Of a DNA stretch of 22,676 nucleotides, positions 1-7,716 are shown piece by piece. Every line of letters starts with the position of its first letter. Within the stretch, counting starts at the first letter, position 1. The position numbers and the translations under genes were made by a program. This DNA is from Clostridium lundense DSM 17049 (GTDB lineage: Bacteria; Bacillota; Clostridia; Clostridiales; Clostridiaceae). Where the stretch lies: assembly GCF_000619945.1 (NCBI RefSeq), contig NZ_JHVC01000036.1, positions 1 to 22,676 of the forward strand. The letters run 5' to 3'. Below the pieces are notes generated by a model. It did not search any database. It saw only the letters and a program-made list of their open reading frames with translations, and was not told the origin of the DNA.

Positions 1-82
1 GAAGAAGTGGACTATGCCTCTTCGTAATTGGGGAAAAGTATATGGTGAGTTATCAATAATGTTTGAAGGAAGACTTTTTTAA
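1..82 (+). CDS. IS256-family (mutator-type) transposase, C-terminal fragment
   Basis: In the frame starting at base 2 the sequence reads 26 residues to a TAA at 80-82. They begin KKWTMPLRNWG and end with a leucine-rich stretch closing FEGRLF. A W-x(6)-W spacing followed by a hydrophobic segment and a final F-[ED]-x-R-[LV] is the usual C-terminus of IS256-family DDE transposases. Only this tail is present; the catalytic DDE core lies upstream of the window. The fragment sits at the window edge, so it is cut by the window rather than shown to be broken. The assignment rests on a short but characteristic tail. Confidence 0.8.
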   Translation, partial: KKWTMPLRNWGKVYGELSIMFEGRLF

Positions 83-113
83 TTAAGCCTACGGCTAAAA
101 AACACGCCCTTCT

Positions 114-243
114 CTAGGGTGTTCTTGACATGCAATTCATTGTTAATTATATTGTAATTAAGGCATGGAGTTTTACCATGACCTCCATGCCTATAAAATA
201 ATTATCATAGAAAGCTATTTACAGAAAAACTTTCACACTCTCA
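114..243. repeat. 130-bp inverted repeat, left copy (IS end)
   Basis: Read base by base, 114-243 is the reverse complement of 22547-22676. The match stops at 243/22547 (C follows on the left; the partner of an A follows on the right). At the other side it stops because the window ends. This is the outer portion of the same IS256-like element present on both sides of the window. Confidence 0.95.
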
Positions 244-265
244 CTTTTTAAGTGTAACATTATAA

Positions 266-296
266 TTGAAACAACCATATATTATTTATGTATAAA
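266..296 (+). promoter_or_regulatory. Possible promoter for the YmaF-like gene
   Basis: TTGAAA at 266-271 and TATAAA at 291-296 are separated by 19 bp, which is longer than the optimum. They lie just outside the IS end and just upstream of the ribosome binding site GGAGG at 303-307. The gene therefore appears to have its own weak promoter, although read-through from the IS cannot be excluded. Confidence 0.3.
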
Positions 297-315
297 TTAA
301 TTTGGAGGAATTTTA

Positions 316-597
316 ATGCCACAACATTCCCATAGTTACTCAGGCGTCACAACATACAACCAAGGTCATGCTCACCATTACGGTGGGGTTACTTGTAAAG
401 CACCAAGTGGAGTACCTCATTGTCACAAAATGAATGGTATTACAACTTTCAATAATGGTCATGAACACAAATATGTCACTGAAACAGGTCCTGCAATCAA
501 TCTACCAAATGGATGCCATTATCATTGCTTTAGGACTAGAGTGGAACTTGCAAATGGTCATATTCACTATATAAGTGGCTATACAAGCGCTGATTAA
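316..597 (+). CDS. YmaF-like histidine-rich small protein
   Basis: This 93-residue protein consists of near-repeats rich in H-x-H: HSHSYSGVTTYNQGHAHHYG near the N-terminus, then HKMNGITTFNNGHEHKY, then HYHCF and GHIHY. This is the signature of the YmaF family of Firmicutes, whose function is unknown. The many paired histidines plus three cysteines suggest metal binding, but that is an inference. No signal peptide or membrane segment is visible. The start is supported by GGAGG seven bases upstream of the ATG. It is the first gene after the IS end and is followed by its own terminator, so it is probably transcribed alone. B. subtilis YmaF is somewhat longer; this copy looks like the core only. 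Confidence 0.8.
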   Translation: MPQHSHSYSGVTTYNQGHAHHYGGVTCKAPSGVPHCHKMNGITTFNNGHEHKYVTETGPAINLPNGCHYHCFRTRVELANGHIHYISGYTSAD

Positions 598-624
598 TTT
601 CAAAAAAATTTGCATTACTACCCC

Positions 625-657
625 AAAGAAGCTGTCATATTTTATGGCAGCTTCTTT
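625..657 (+). terminator. Rho-independent terminator after the YmaF-like gene
   Basis: AAAGAAGCTGTCAT (625-638) pairs with ATGGCAGCTTCTTT (644-657) with one mismatch around a 5-nt loop. Because the stem begins with A and ends with T, it can serve both strands: the plus-strand gene ending at 597 and the small minus-strand ORF ending at 689. Confidence 0.8.
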
Positions 658-688
658 CATAGTTATTCAGTATAAATTTATTTCTTCT

Positions 689-829
689 CTACATTACTAT
701 TGAATTTTGAAGCATCATTCTAAGTTCTATTGCTTCCTTTGATTTATCTTCTAATTCGTAATTTCCCTTTTCTTCTAATATTTCATCACCCATCATTATT
801 TTATCTATAATTTTCTTTAATATTTTCAT
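689..829 (-). CDS. Small acidic/basic 46-residue hypothetical protein
   Basis: The ORF runs ATG at 829 to TAG at 689-691 on the minus strand. It begins MKILKKIIDKIMMGDEILEE and ends with the six residues QNSIVM. The N-terminus is basic and amphipathic (KILKKIIDKI), followed by a charged, probably helical stretch (EEKGNYELEDKSKEAIELR). A strong ribosome binding site (AAGGGGG) ends 8 nt before the ATG, a TATAAT hexamer lies upstream on the minus strand (871-876), and the bidirectional hairpin at 625-657 lies just downstream. Those surroundings argue for a real gene. I do not recognise a family; it lacks the SQxLD signature of Spo0E-type regulators. The function is unknown. Confidence 0.5.
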   Translation of the reverse strand: MKILKKIIDKIMMGDEILEEKGNYELEDKSKEAIELRMMLQNSIVM

Positions 830-988
830 AATTAAATCCCCCTTAATTAATTTCTTAACCCTATGACTCTATTATAAAAAATATTAAAGTTTCATACCAT
901 ATCATTAGCCTTACAGTTTTAAGTTCTAATATTACAGTTTTGTAATATAGATATTTTAAGTAATTGCCTGTCCCTATTTAATTCATTT

Positions 989-3004
989 TTATAATTGAAA
1001 CTTATTAATTTCAGCTTCTAATTTACTACATATATCCTTAAGATTTAAAGCTGAATTATTAAATTCACTCATAGTTGCAGTTACCTGTTCCGTAGCTGCA
1101 GATACTTCCTCGGTACTTGCTGAAGCTTCTTCAGATACTGCTGATATATTTTGCATTTTATTAACTATCTCATTTTTGTTTTTGTTTGTCTCAATTATAG
1201 AACTTTGCACCAAATTTATTTTTTCTATGGTTTCCTTTATAGAATCTAATATTTTATTAAATATATCCTTAGTTTCAATTACTGCTTCATTTTGAAGCTT
1301 CACAATATCTTTAGTATCTTTAATAGATTTAACAGCTAAATCTGACTTTTCTTTTATATTATTAATTAAACTTTGTATTCTCTTTGTAGCATCTGTGGAT
1401 TGCTCTGCAAGCTTTCTAATTTCCTCTGCTACCACAGAAAATCCTTTACCTGCTTCCCCTGCTCTTGCTGCCTCTATAGCTGCATTTAATGCAAGTAAAT
1501 TAGTTTGTTCCGCTATTTGCTTTATTGTATCTGTTATAAGTCCTATTTCTCCAGTAGCTTCATTCATATTATCTACTACTTCTTCAACTTGTGATACCGC
1601 TAAATTGTTTTTATCTGTTCTTTCGGTAAGATCATGTACAATTTTTAACCCTTCATTTCCAAACTCATTGGATTGATTAGATTTTTCTATCATATCAATT
1701 GTTAGTTTTTCAATGTTATCAATTTCGCTAGCTAAATTATTAACTATGCCAGCACTACTAGAGATGTCCTGTGCCTGGGATGATGAACCTTGAGCTACTT
1801 GATCAATAGTAAAAGCAACATCGTTTATGGCTGCACTGGTTTCCTTTGTCATTTTACTTATGGAATCTGAACTAGTAATAATTTCATTAGACGAACCTTT
1901 AACATTATTTATCAACGCCCCTATATTTTCCATCATAACATTAAAGTTGTTTCCTAAACTTTCAAATTCATCTTTAGTATTAAACTTAACTCTGCCACGT
2001 AAATCCCCACTAGCAGCCTTACCAAATTCATCTTCTAATCTTCCTACTAATTTAGCTATTACATTACTTATAATTAGAGAAATAATTACAACTATTACTC
2101 CTAATATTAAAACCATAATAAATGCTGCTTTTTTTATAACACTGGTATCTTTTAATAACTCCGCCTCATCAAGAGAAGCAACAAGCTTCCAGTTATTTTT
2201 TTCATTTGTTATATAACTTGCATATTTTATTTGGTTATTATATTCATACTTCTCAAAGCCTTCCTGATCTGCTTTTATTTTTGACCAAATACTTAATTTA
2301 GTTACTGTGTCCCCTCCAAGTAAAGTTTTATCTGGATGTGCAATCATTATACCTTTACTATCTGTTATGAATACATATCCACTTTTACCTACTTTTACAT
2401 TAGAAAGTGTATTAACTAAAGCCTCTAAATTAATATCTAAAGAAAGAATCCCTACTAGTTGTCCGTTTTTTTCTATAGTTCTTGATAAAGATACAATTAA
2501 TGTTCCATCACTAATATCTCTATATGGGTCTGTATAAGCTACTTTTCCTTGTGACTTTATAGCATTTTTATACCAATCTCTTGAAGTTGGATCATAATCA
2601 CTTGGATATGTACATGAAGGATAGGTAATCATTTTTTTATTAATTTTTGCAAAATACAATGACATTATATCCTTATTGCTATCTGTAAAATTTTTCAATG
2701 CTTCCAACACATATTTGTCGCCTTCAGGATGTTCATTAATATTTTTTAAATCTGTATTCTTAGACAATACATTCAAATAACTTTCCATCATCTGAAAATA
2801 GTTACTTATTCCTCTATTTATTTCTTTTAGATTTTGTGCACTACTATCTTTTAAATTAGTTGATAATATGTTGTTAGCTTGATTATATGATATTACAGAC
2901 ATTATGATTATAGAACTTAAGCATAAACTAACTAATATAACAGCTAACTTAACTTTAATACTTAAAAATTTATTTTCCTTCCTTTTATTCGACAATTTTA
3001 TCAT
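989..3004 (-). CDS. Methyl-accepting chemotaxis protein with dCache ligand-binding domain
   Basis: This transmembrane chemoreceptor would pass ligand binding to the CheA/CheW kinase complex. Layout over 671 residues: cytoplasmic basic N-terminus, membrane helix about 18-40, extracytoplasmic double-Cache domain about 41-290, second helix about 293-314, HAMP about 315-370, then a long coiled-coil signalling domain. The hairpin tip carries the conserved EQTNLLALNAAIEAARAGE. Within the Cache domain, Y137-x4-R142-x-W144-Y145, followed by Y157 and an Asp near 190, matches the amino-acid-binding dCache motif, so an amino-acid ligand is likely. No che gene is adjacent, so it is an orphan receptor. 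Start choice: GAAAGG directly abuts the ATG at 3004 but is 9 nt from a TTG at 2995, so translation may begin at 2995. Confidence 0.93.
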   Translation of the reverse strand: MIKLSNKRKENKFLSIKVKLAVILVSLCLSSIIIMSVISYNQANNILSTNLKDSSAQNLKEINRGISNYFQMMESYLNVLSKNTDLKNINEHPEGDKYVLEALKNFTDSNKDIMSLYFAKINKKMITYPSCTYPSDYDPTSRDWYKNAIKSQGKVAYTDPYRDISDGTLIVSLSRTIEKNGQLVGILSLDINLEALVNTLSNVKVGKSGYVFITDSKGIMIAHPDKTLLGGDTVTKLSIWSKIKADQEGFEKYEYNNQIKYASYITNEKNNWKLVASLDEAELLKDTSVIKKAAFIMVLILGVIVVIISLIISNVIAKLVGRLEDEFGKAASGDLRGRVKFNTKDEFESLGNNFNVMMENIGALINNVKGSSNEIITSSDSISKMTKETSAAINDVAFTIDQVAQGSSSQAQDISSSAGIVNNLASEIDNIEKLTIDMIEKSNQSNEFGNEGLKIVHDLTERTDKNNLAVSQVEEVVDNMNEATGEIGLITDTIKQIAEQTNLLALNAAIEAARAGEAGKGFSVVAEEIRKLAEQSTDATKRIQSLINNIKEKSDLAVKSIKDTKDIVKLQNEAVIETKDIFNKILDSIKETIEKINLVQSSIIETNKNKNEIVNKMQNISAVSEEASASTEEVSAATEQVTATMSEFNNSALNLKDICSKLEAEINKFQL

Positions 3005-3053
3005 CCTTTCTGTATATTTCTACTTATTGTCCTTATAAATATCGTTTATTATA

Positions 3054-3075
3054 ATAAAAATATTAATATTTTTAT
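3054..3075. promoter_or_regulatory. Perfect 22-bp A/T palindrome upstream of the chemoreceptor gene
   Basis: ATAAAAATATT followed by AATATTTTTAT is a perfect uninterrupted palindrome about 50 bp upstream of the chemoreceptor start. Its position suits an operator or a promoter-region cruciform. Because it contains only A and T in AT-rich DNA, chance is not excluded. Confidence 0.3.
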
Positions 3076-3168
3076 AAAAAACTTGAAAATAATAGTGCTA
3101 TTTTTTCACACTATACTTTCTCACAACTTTTAATAAACAAAACATGGATTTTAAAATTAAAAATGAAA

Positions 3169-3213
3169 AGAAAAAGCTTAAGATGAATATATATTCCATC
3201 CTAAGCTTTTTCT
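3169..3213 (-). terminator. Strong terminator after the XRE/TPR regulator
   Basis: Left arm 3169-3185 and right arm 3197-3213 (core AGAAAAAGCTTA / TAAGCTTTTTCT) pair over 17 bp with a single mismatch and an 11-nt loop. On the minus strand it begins directly after the stop codon of the regulator (3214-3216) and is followed by a U-rich run. It separates the regulator from the chemoreceptor gene, so the two are not an operon. Confidence 0.85.
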
Positions 3214-4326
3214 TTATTTTTCATTTAAATATTTTTTCTCTATTTTTTTCAATTCATTTATTATGTTAATAAATTCTTCCCTTTCCCTAATTAAATCAAA
3301 TTCAGGTGCTTCAAAAATCTTAAAAATGTTTTCATATAAATTCATAGTTATAGTTCGTTTTCCCTCTGGTATTTCATTAAAGCACCAAATAGATCTAAAA
3401 CTTCCAGGCTTATTGATATCATGTTTTCTCATATCCTCCACCATCTTGTTTAACATATCTATAGCTTTCTCAGCTTCGTTGAATTTTAAATAAACTTGTG
3501 CAAAATTTAAGTACTCTACTGATAATGTTAATATAGAAGCTCCTTCAGGTGAAAAAACTTTTTTAACTTGGAGTGATAAATTATAATATTTTTCTATCAT
3601 ACTTAAATCTTTCTCATCCTTCATATATGAATTAGCCAATCCTAAACATGCAAAGCTTATATCACTAATACTTTTATACAACTTAGTTTGAAGTAGCTCT
3701 CTTGCTTTTTTTAATTCCTTCTTTTCTATATATATTCCTGCAAGTAAAACATTTGGGTCAAGTTCACTTTTATGAATTTTATTTAAAGCCTCTATGGCCT
3801 TATCTTCTTCTCCTATTGTTGGATATAATGCCCCAAGTTGAAATAATGCTTGTTCAATCAATTCTACTTTACTAGAATTTTCGGATACCTCTTCAAACAG
3901 TTGAATGGAATACCCCATCATTTTTTTACCCATTTCTTCATCTGAACCTTTCCATGAATACATAGTAAATAAAAATCCTATTCTAAGTTTTAGGTAATAG
4001 CTACATGGATACTTTGCTATATAACTTTTACTCTTATCTATTGCTTCGTCCAAATTACCACTGCTAAATAGCTTTTCACACTCACTAAATATATTCATAA
4101 CTTCTTCATCTGAAAGCTCAATTTTAAAATTTAACAACTTATCTATAGTAACATTAAAAAATGTTGCAAGTATTGGAAGTAGCGTTATGTCTGGATATGA
4201 AATACCACTTTCCCATTTTGATACTGCAGCTGTTGATACTCCAATGAAATTTGCTAATTGATCCTGAGTAATCCCTCTTTCTTTTCTTAATTTATAAATA
4301 ACTTCACCTACTAATAATTTTTCCAT
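3214..4326 (-). CDS. XRE-family transcriptional regulator with C-terminal TPR-like repeats
   Basis: The 370-residue protein has a Cro/CI-type helix-turn-helix at about 9-63 (KLRKERGITQDQLANFIGVS, then TAAVSKWESGISYPD), the classic HTH_3 pattern. The remaining 300 residues are helical with TPR-like repeats (for example LFQLGALYPTIGEEDKAIEA and YLKFNEAEKAIDMLNK). HTH plus TPR architecture is typical of Firmicute regulators whose TPR part binds a peptide or partner protein, but no cognate small peptide gene is visible next to it. The start is supported by GGAG ten bases upstream of the ATG. It has its own promoter and terminator, so it is monocistronic. It is divergent from the sigma-factor operon across about 350 bp, and the target is unknown. 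Confidence 0.88.
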   Translation of the reverse strand: MEKLLVGEVIYKLRKERGITQDQLANFIGVSTAAVSKWESGISYPDITLLPILATFFNVTIDKLLNFKIELSDEEVMNIFSECEKLFSSGNLDEAIDKSKSYIAKYPCSYYLKLRIGFLFTMYSWKGSDEEMGKKMMGYSIQLFEEVSENSSKVELIEQALFQLGALYPTIGEEDKAIEALNKIHKSELDPNVLLAGIYIEKKELKKARELLQTKLYKSISDISFACLGLANSYMKDEKDLSMIEKYYNLSLQVKKVFSPEGASILTLSVEYLNFAQVYLKFNEAEKAIDMLNKMVEDMRKHDINKPGSFRSIWCFNEIPEGKRTITMNLYENIFKIFEAPEFDLIREREEFINIINELKKIEKKYLNEK

Positions 4327-4369
4327 ATTCTTATCACTCCATATAGTTATTATAGGATCCTATGCACTT

Positions 4370-4398
4370 AGTATATCGTACTTTGTAATACATACCAA
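4370..4398 (-). promoter_or_regulatory. Probable promoter of the XRE/TPR gene
   Basis: On the minus strand TTGGTA (plus 4393-4398) and TATACT (plus 4370-4375) are separated by exactly 17 bp. They lie about 45 bp upstream of the start codon. AGTA and TACT flank CGATA within the -10 area, a small inverted repeat that could be an autoregulatory site. Confidence 0.45.
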
Positions 4399-4440
4399 TG
4401 GATTCATAGTTGAATATGCTATGGAAAACTTAACTGCAGG

Positions 4441-4560
4441 TTAAATTTAGAATTGAAAATTGAGAATTGAGAATATATGAAGAAAATTTTTGACATAATG
4501 AAAAATTCTCTCCTTATTTATTCTTTATTATTTCTTATTTATTATTTTCTTCTTCCTATG
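4441..4560. repeat. A/T-rich imperfect hairpin region between divergent genes
   Basis: The 350-bp gap 4327-4676 holds no gene. It contains repeated GAATTGAAAATTGAGAATTG-type sequence, a 10-of-11 bp stem (4481-4491 against 4501-4511, AGAAAATTTTT/AAAAATTCTCT), and a pyrimidine-rich tract that loosely mirrors the left side. It resembles the small noncoding hairpin sequences scattered in clostridial genomes, and a similar GAATAGGAAA hairpin occurs at 9166-9213. Whether it is mobile cannot be told here. Confidence 0.35.
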
Positions 4561-4676
4561 CCACTATGTTACTATAGAATTAAATTTTTAACTTGTAAAT
4601 TTTTTTAGATTTAGAGAGAAAAAATTTTAATATGCGTTATATAAAGTGAAAGGACAATTATGAAAGGAGGGATTAA

Positions 4677-5240
4677 ATGAACATTGACGATAAAAATTTT
4701 CTAAGGGAACTAAGAAAATCCAATGAATCGGCACTAGACTACGTAATGGATGAGTACGCACCTTTAGTTAAAGGTATAGTAGCTAAAGTATTAAGTTCCT
4801 TTGGAAATAATGGACTTGTTGATGAATGTTTATCCGATGTATTTGTATCAGTATGGCAAAATAATAAAAATTTTAAAGGAGAGAAAGATGATTTTAAAAA
4901 CTGGATTGCTTGTATAGCTAAATATAAAGCTATAGACTACTATAGAAGAAATTTAACCCTATTAAATCAAGATAATCTTGACAATTTAATGTTGGAATCT
5001 TCTAAAGATGTAGAAGAAGAAATTCTATCTTTAGAAAGTGAAAAAAAGATTATTAAAATGATCAATGGTTTGAATGAAACTAATAAAAAAATATTTATTA
5101 TGAAATTCTTTCTAGGGATGAAATCCGATAAAATAGGAGAAAAGTTAAAGCTAACTCAAACTGCTGTGGATAATAGAATCTTTAGAGAAAGAAAAAAACT
5201 CAAACAAGAATTTATAGAAATTCAAAGGGAGGGTATATGA
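4677..5240 (+). CDS. ECF-type sigma-70 family RNA polymerase sigma factor
   Basis: The 187-residue protein has sigma region 2 at about 18-92 (LVDECLSDVFVSVWQN, then FKNWIACIAKYKAIDYYRRN) and region 4 at about 122-175 (FFLGMKSDKIGEKLKLTQTA, then VDNRIFRERKKLKQ). It lacks regions 1 and 3, as ECF sigma factors do. It would direct RNA polymerase to a small stress or envelope regulon. The start is supported by AAAGGAGGG upstream of the ATG. The stop at 5238-5240 is one base from the next start, so sigma factor and DUF4179 protein are translationally coupled. This pairing is the usual arrangement in Clostridium and Bacillus and implies control by the membrane partner. I did not identify a convincing ECF-type promoter upstream for autoregulation. 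Confidence 0.92.
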   Translation: MNIDDKNFLRELRKSNESALDYVMDEYAPLVKGIVAKVLSSFGNNGLVDECLSDVFVSVWQNNKNFKGEKDDFKNWIACIAKYKAIDYYRRNLTLLNQDNLDNLMLESSKDVEEEILSLESEKKIIKMINGLNETNKKIFIMKFFLGMKSDKIGEKLKLTQTAVDNRIFRERKKLKQEFIEIQREGI

Positions 5241-5241
5241 T

Positions 5242-6567
5242 ATGAAACCAATATATGACTTGTTTAATGACATTGACATGGATTCAGACCAACTTGAAGA
5301 GATAAAGTTAGATGATATAGAGATGAAAAAGTTAAAGGACAATGTTCATAAAAAAATTAAAAATAAAGATAAACATAAAAAATTTAGGAACATAGCAGCT
5401 TCAGTTGCTGTTATAACTTGCATAGGAATATTAGGATTTAAACCTATATTTGCTGAAACTAATTTTGCAAGTGGAATTATTGAAAGGCTAAATTATAGTA
5501 AAAATCCTAAAGGTTTAGAAGATTTCACTACTGTAATAAATAAAACAGTAACGGATAAGGATATTTCTATAACTTTAGAAAGCATTACTATGGATGATAA
5601 CCTTTTAAACATAGGTTATAAGATTTATTCCCCAAATAAAACTATAAAAAATGATACAGAATCCAAAATATTTTCAGGGCTATCAGTTAAAATAAATGGT
5701 GAAATTTTAAGAGCATGTTCAGGCGGCAAAATGAAGCGTTTGGATAATAATAATGTTGAACTTTTAAAAACACTTAACATAGAAAATAAAAAAATCCCTA
5801 AATCTATGGATATGTCAATATCTTTTGATGAACTATTAGGTGTTAAAGGAAAATGGTATTTTAATTTTAAAGTAGAAAAAGAAAAAATATATTCTAAAAT
5901 TAAAAATATACAAATAAACAAGGATATACAATTAAGTGACTCTAAAATTAATATAGAAAAACTATCCATAAGTCCAGTATCTACTACATTAACTTATACA
6001 GGAACAAGTGAAAATTCTACTACATTTAAACACTTTATCATTTTAGATGATAAAGGTAATCAAATAGGTGAACAAGGAAACAACTTCTCCGATGATAAAG
6101 GTAATATTCAGGGTACTCATAACTACGATGTCATATATAATAAAGGAATAAAAAAGCTAACAATAATCCCAAGTGAAAGTATGGATATTATTGGAGACAG
6201 CAAAGATAAAGCAAAAAAACTTCAGTTATTAGAGTTAAAAAATGATAATTTACCTATAGAATTGAAACAAACAGAAAGCAATAAAATTATTGTAAATGAT
6301 GTTAGCTTTTCTAAAGATAAAGTAGTCATTAATTATGTATGTAAAGGCTCATTCCCAGTATCTCAAAGCTATAGATTATATTTATATGATGAAAATAAAA
6401 AAGAACTTGAAGAGATTTGGGATGATAACTCCACATATACGACACAAGGAACTTTCACTAAAACATTTAAACTAAACAATAGCAAAAAATACTATATTGG
6501 CACAGATGACATGAGTGATATAAAATTCTATGAAAATGATAAGATTGAAATAGATCTTACTAAATAA
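5242..6567 (+). CDS. DUF4179 membrane protein, probable anti-sigma factor
   Basis: The 441-residue protein has an acidic N-terminal cytoplasmic segment of about 45 residues, a basic stretch (KKIKNKDKHKKFRN), one membrane helix at about 51-70 (IAASVAVITCIGILGFKPIF) and a large extracytoplasmic part. The region just after the helix fits DUF4179. The later beta-rich repeats (around 215-330 and again 340-435) fit the extracellular domains that accompany it. Location immediately after an ECF sigma gene makes an anti-sigma role likely: N-terminus binding the sigma factor, exterior domain sensing an envelope signal. The zinc-binding HxxxCxxC anti-sigma motif is absent, so it is not a ZAS protein. 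A terminator follows at 6586, closing a two-gene operon. Confidence 0.85.
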   Translation: MKPIYDLFNDIDMDSDQLEEIKLDDIEMKKLKDNVHKKIKNKDKHKKFRNIAASVAVITCIGILGFKPIFAETNFASGIIERLNYSKNPKGLEDFTTVINKTVTDKDISITLESITMDDNLLNIGYKIYSPNKTIKNDTESKIFSGLSVKINGEILRACSGGKMKRLDNNNVELLKTLNIENKKIPKSMDMSISFDELLGVKGKWYFNFKVEKEKIYSKIKNIQINKDIQLSDSKINIEKLSISPVSTTLTYTGTSENSTTFKHFIILDDKGNQIGEQGNNFSDDKGNIQGTHNYDVIYNKGIKKLTIIPSESMDIIGDSKDKAKKLQLLELKNDNLPIELKQTESNKIIVNDVSFSKDKVVINYVCKGSFPVSQSYRLYLYDENKKELEEIWDDNSTYTTQGTFTKTFKLNNSKKYYIGTDDMSDIKFYENDKIEIDLTK

Positions 6568-6585
6568 TTTAATTACATTAAAAGC

Positions 6586-6614
6586 AAAGCGGCCAGAAGG
6601 CCGCTTTAGTTTTA
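6586..6614 (+). terminator. Terminator of the sigma/DUF4179 operon
   Basis: AAAGCGGCC (6586-6594) and GGCCGCTTT (6599-6607) form a perfect 9-bp GC-rich stem with an AGAA loop, followed by AGTTTTA. It lies between convergent transcription units and may also act on the hydrolase transcript from the minus strand. Confidence 0.9.
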
Positions 6615-6701
6615 ACGTAAGGTTTCATCTATATTTTTTCATCTATAACTTAGTTTTTTTATAACTTTTCATAAAGATTTATCCTCCTTTCAAATTTTAT
6701 T

Positions 6702-7679
6702 TTAATGAATGATCTTGTTTTGAATAAGAAATTGTTTTACTTTAGTAGTATATTCATTTTTATTTACAAAGTATGACATAGCATGTTCTGCATCTGGTGA
6801 AATGTATATAGTTTTAGTTCCTGTCTTTTCTAAATATAATTCTAAAGACATGGATGCTGGTATAAAAGTGTCATTACTGCCATGAATAAACATGATAGGT
6901 GTTTTAATATGTTTTATTGCTTTTATAGGGGATACTGCATATAGTGAAAAACCAGATTTATTAAGTGCTACCATATTAGCATAAAATAGAATAAATTTAG
7001 AAGCAAGCTGATGTTGAGGCTTTTCACTTTTAGATAATTTCATACTTAGCAACTCTGATATATCTGAGTATGGACAATCTACCACATAAAAGTTCACATT
7101 TCTTTTATCTTGATCTAAATTCGCCTGCAATAATGATGTAACCGCTCCAAGGGATTCTCCATGAACACCAATTACAGCATTAGGATTTACCCACTTTACC
7201 CATTTCACCACATTATCAAGATCACTTTTCTCAAAAAAGCCTAGAGTTATATCATTTCCTCCACTTTTTCCATGGTATCTTGAATCATATACAACTACGT
7301 TAAATCCCATATCAAGATACATATCAGCATACTTCATTGCTTCCCAACGACTTGCAGTGATACCGTGAACTATGATAACTGTATTATTTGTAGGTTTAGC
7401 ATTAAAAATATATGTACCCGCAAGCTTGTAACCAAAACTAGATTCTATATCTATATCATAGGATTCTAGAGTTTTAAATCTTTTAAAATCAAAACTATTT
7501 TTATAATATTCAATCCCTGTATTAGCTCTATCAATATATATTTTACATACTTTTTCATAATAGATATTTCCAAAATAAAAACCTGCTGCATTTATGGCAA
7601 TAAATAAAACTATTGATATTATAAATATTAATTTATATTTTTTCTTAGGATTTATCACTTTTATTTCTAAGTTGTTCAA
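6702..7679 (-). CDS. Membrane-anchored alpha/beta hydrolase
   Basis: The protein has a single N-terminal hydrophobic segment (about residues 17-37, LIFIISIVLFIAINAAG) and then an alpha/beta hydrolase fold, probably exposed outside the membrane. The catalytic triad can be read: nucleophile in G-E-S176-L-G, Asp in HGSND270TF and His in DAEH299AM. The oxyanion HG follows VIIV at about 101-106. The closest family is the YqkD-like serine hydrolases of Firmicutes, whose substrate is unknown. Start choice: GGAG abuts an ATG at 7688 (no spacing) but lies 9 nt before a TTG at 7679, so I chose the TTG (325 residues). It follows the solute-binding lipoprotein gene by 37 nt on the same strand, so the two are probably co-transcribed. 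Confidence 0.85.
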   Translation of the reverse strand: MNNLEIKVINPKKKYKLIFIISIVLFIAINAAGFYFGNIYYEKVCKIYIDRANTGIEYYKNSFDFKRFKTLESYDIDIESSFGYKLAGTYIFNAKPTNNTVIIVHGITASRWEAMKYADMYLDMGFNVVVYDSRYHGKSGGNDITLGFFEKSDLDNVVKWVKWVNPNAVIGVHGESLGAVTSLLQANLDQDKRNVNFYVVDCPYSDISELLSMKLSKSEKPQHQLASKFILFYANMVALNKSGFSLYAVSPIKAIKHIKTPIMFIHGSNDTFIPASMSLELYLEKTGTKTIYISPDAEHAMSYFVNKNEYTTKVKQFLIQNKIIH

Positions 7680-7716
7680 TAAAATCATCTCCAAGAATAA
7701 CTTATATTTTTATAAT

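Larger units (their letters stand above)
1..243 (+). mobile_element. Right end of an IS256-like insertion sequence, 5' part outside the window
   Basis: This segment holds the 3' end of a transposase gene (stop at 80-82), then about 160 bp of noncoding DNA. The noncoding part has a hairpin at about 101-123 (AACAC.CCCT against AGGGTGTT), a perfect 10-bp stem at 161-170/183-192 (AGGCATGGAG against CTCCATGCCT), and a terminal stretch ending TTTCACACTCTCA near 243. Bases 114-243 recur exactly inverted at 22547-22676, which fixes the element boundary at about 243. The family assignment comes from the transposase C-terminus. The 5' part and any target duplication on that side lie outside the window. 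Confidence 0.85.

Noticed and set aside
1395..2537. Plus-strand open frames of 76-129 codons inside the chemoreceptor gene
   Set aside because: They are antisense shadows of a well-conserved coding sequence, with no start signals and no family resemblance.
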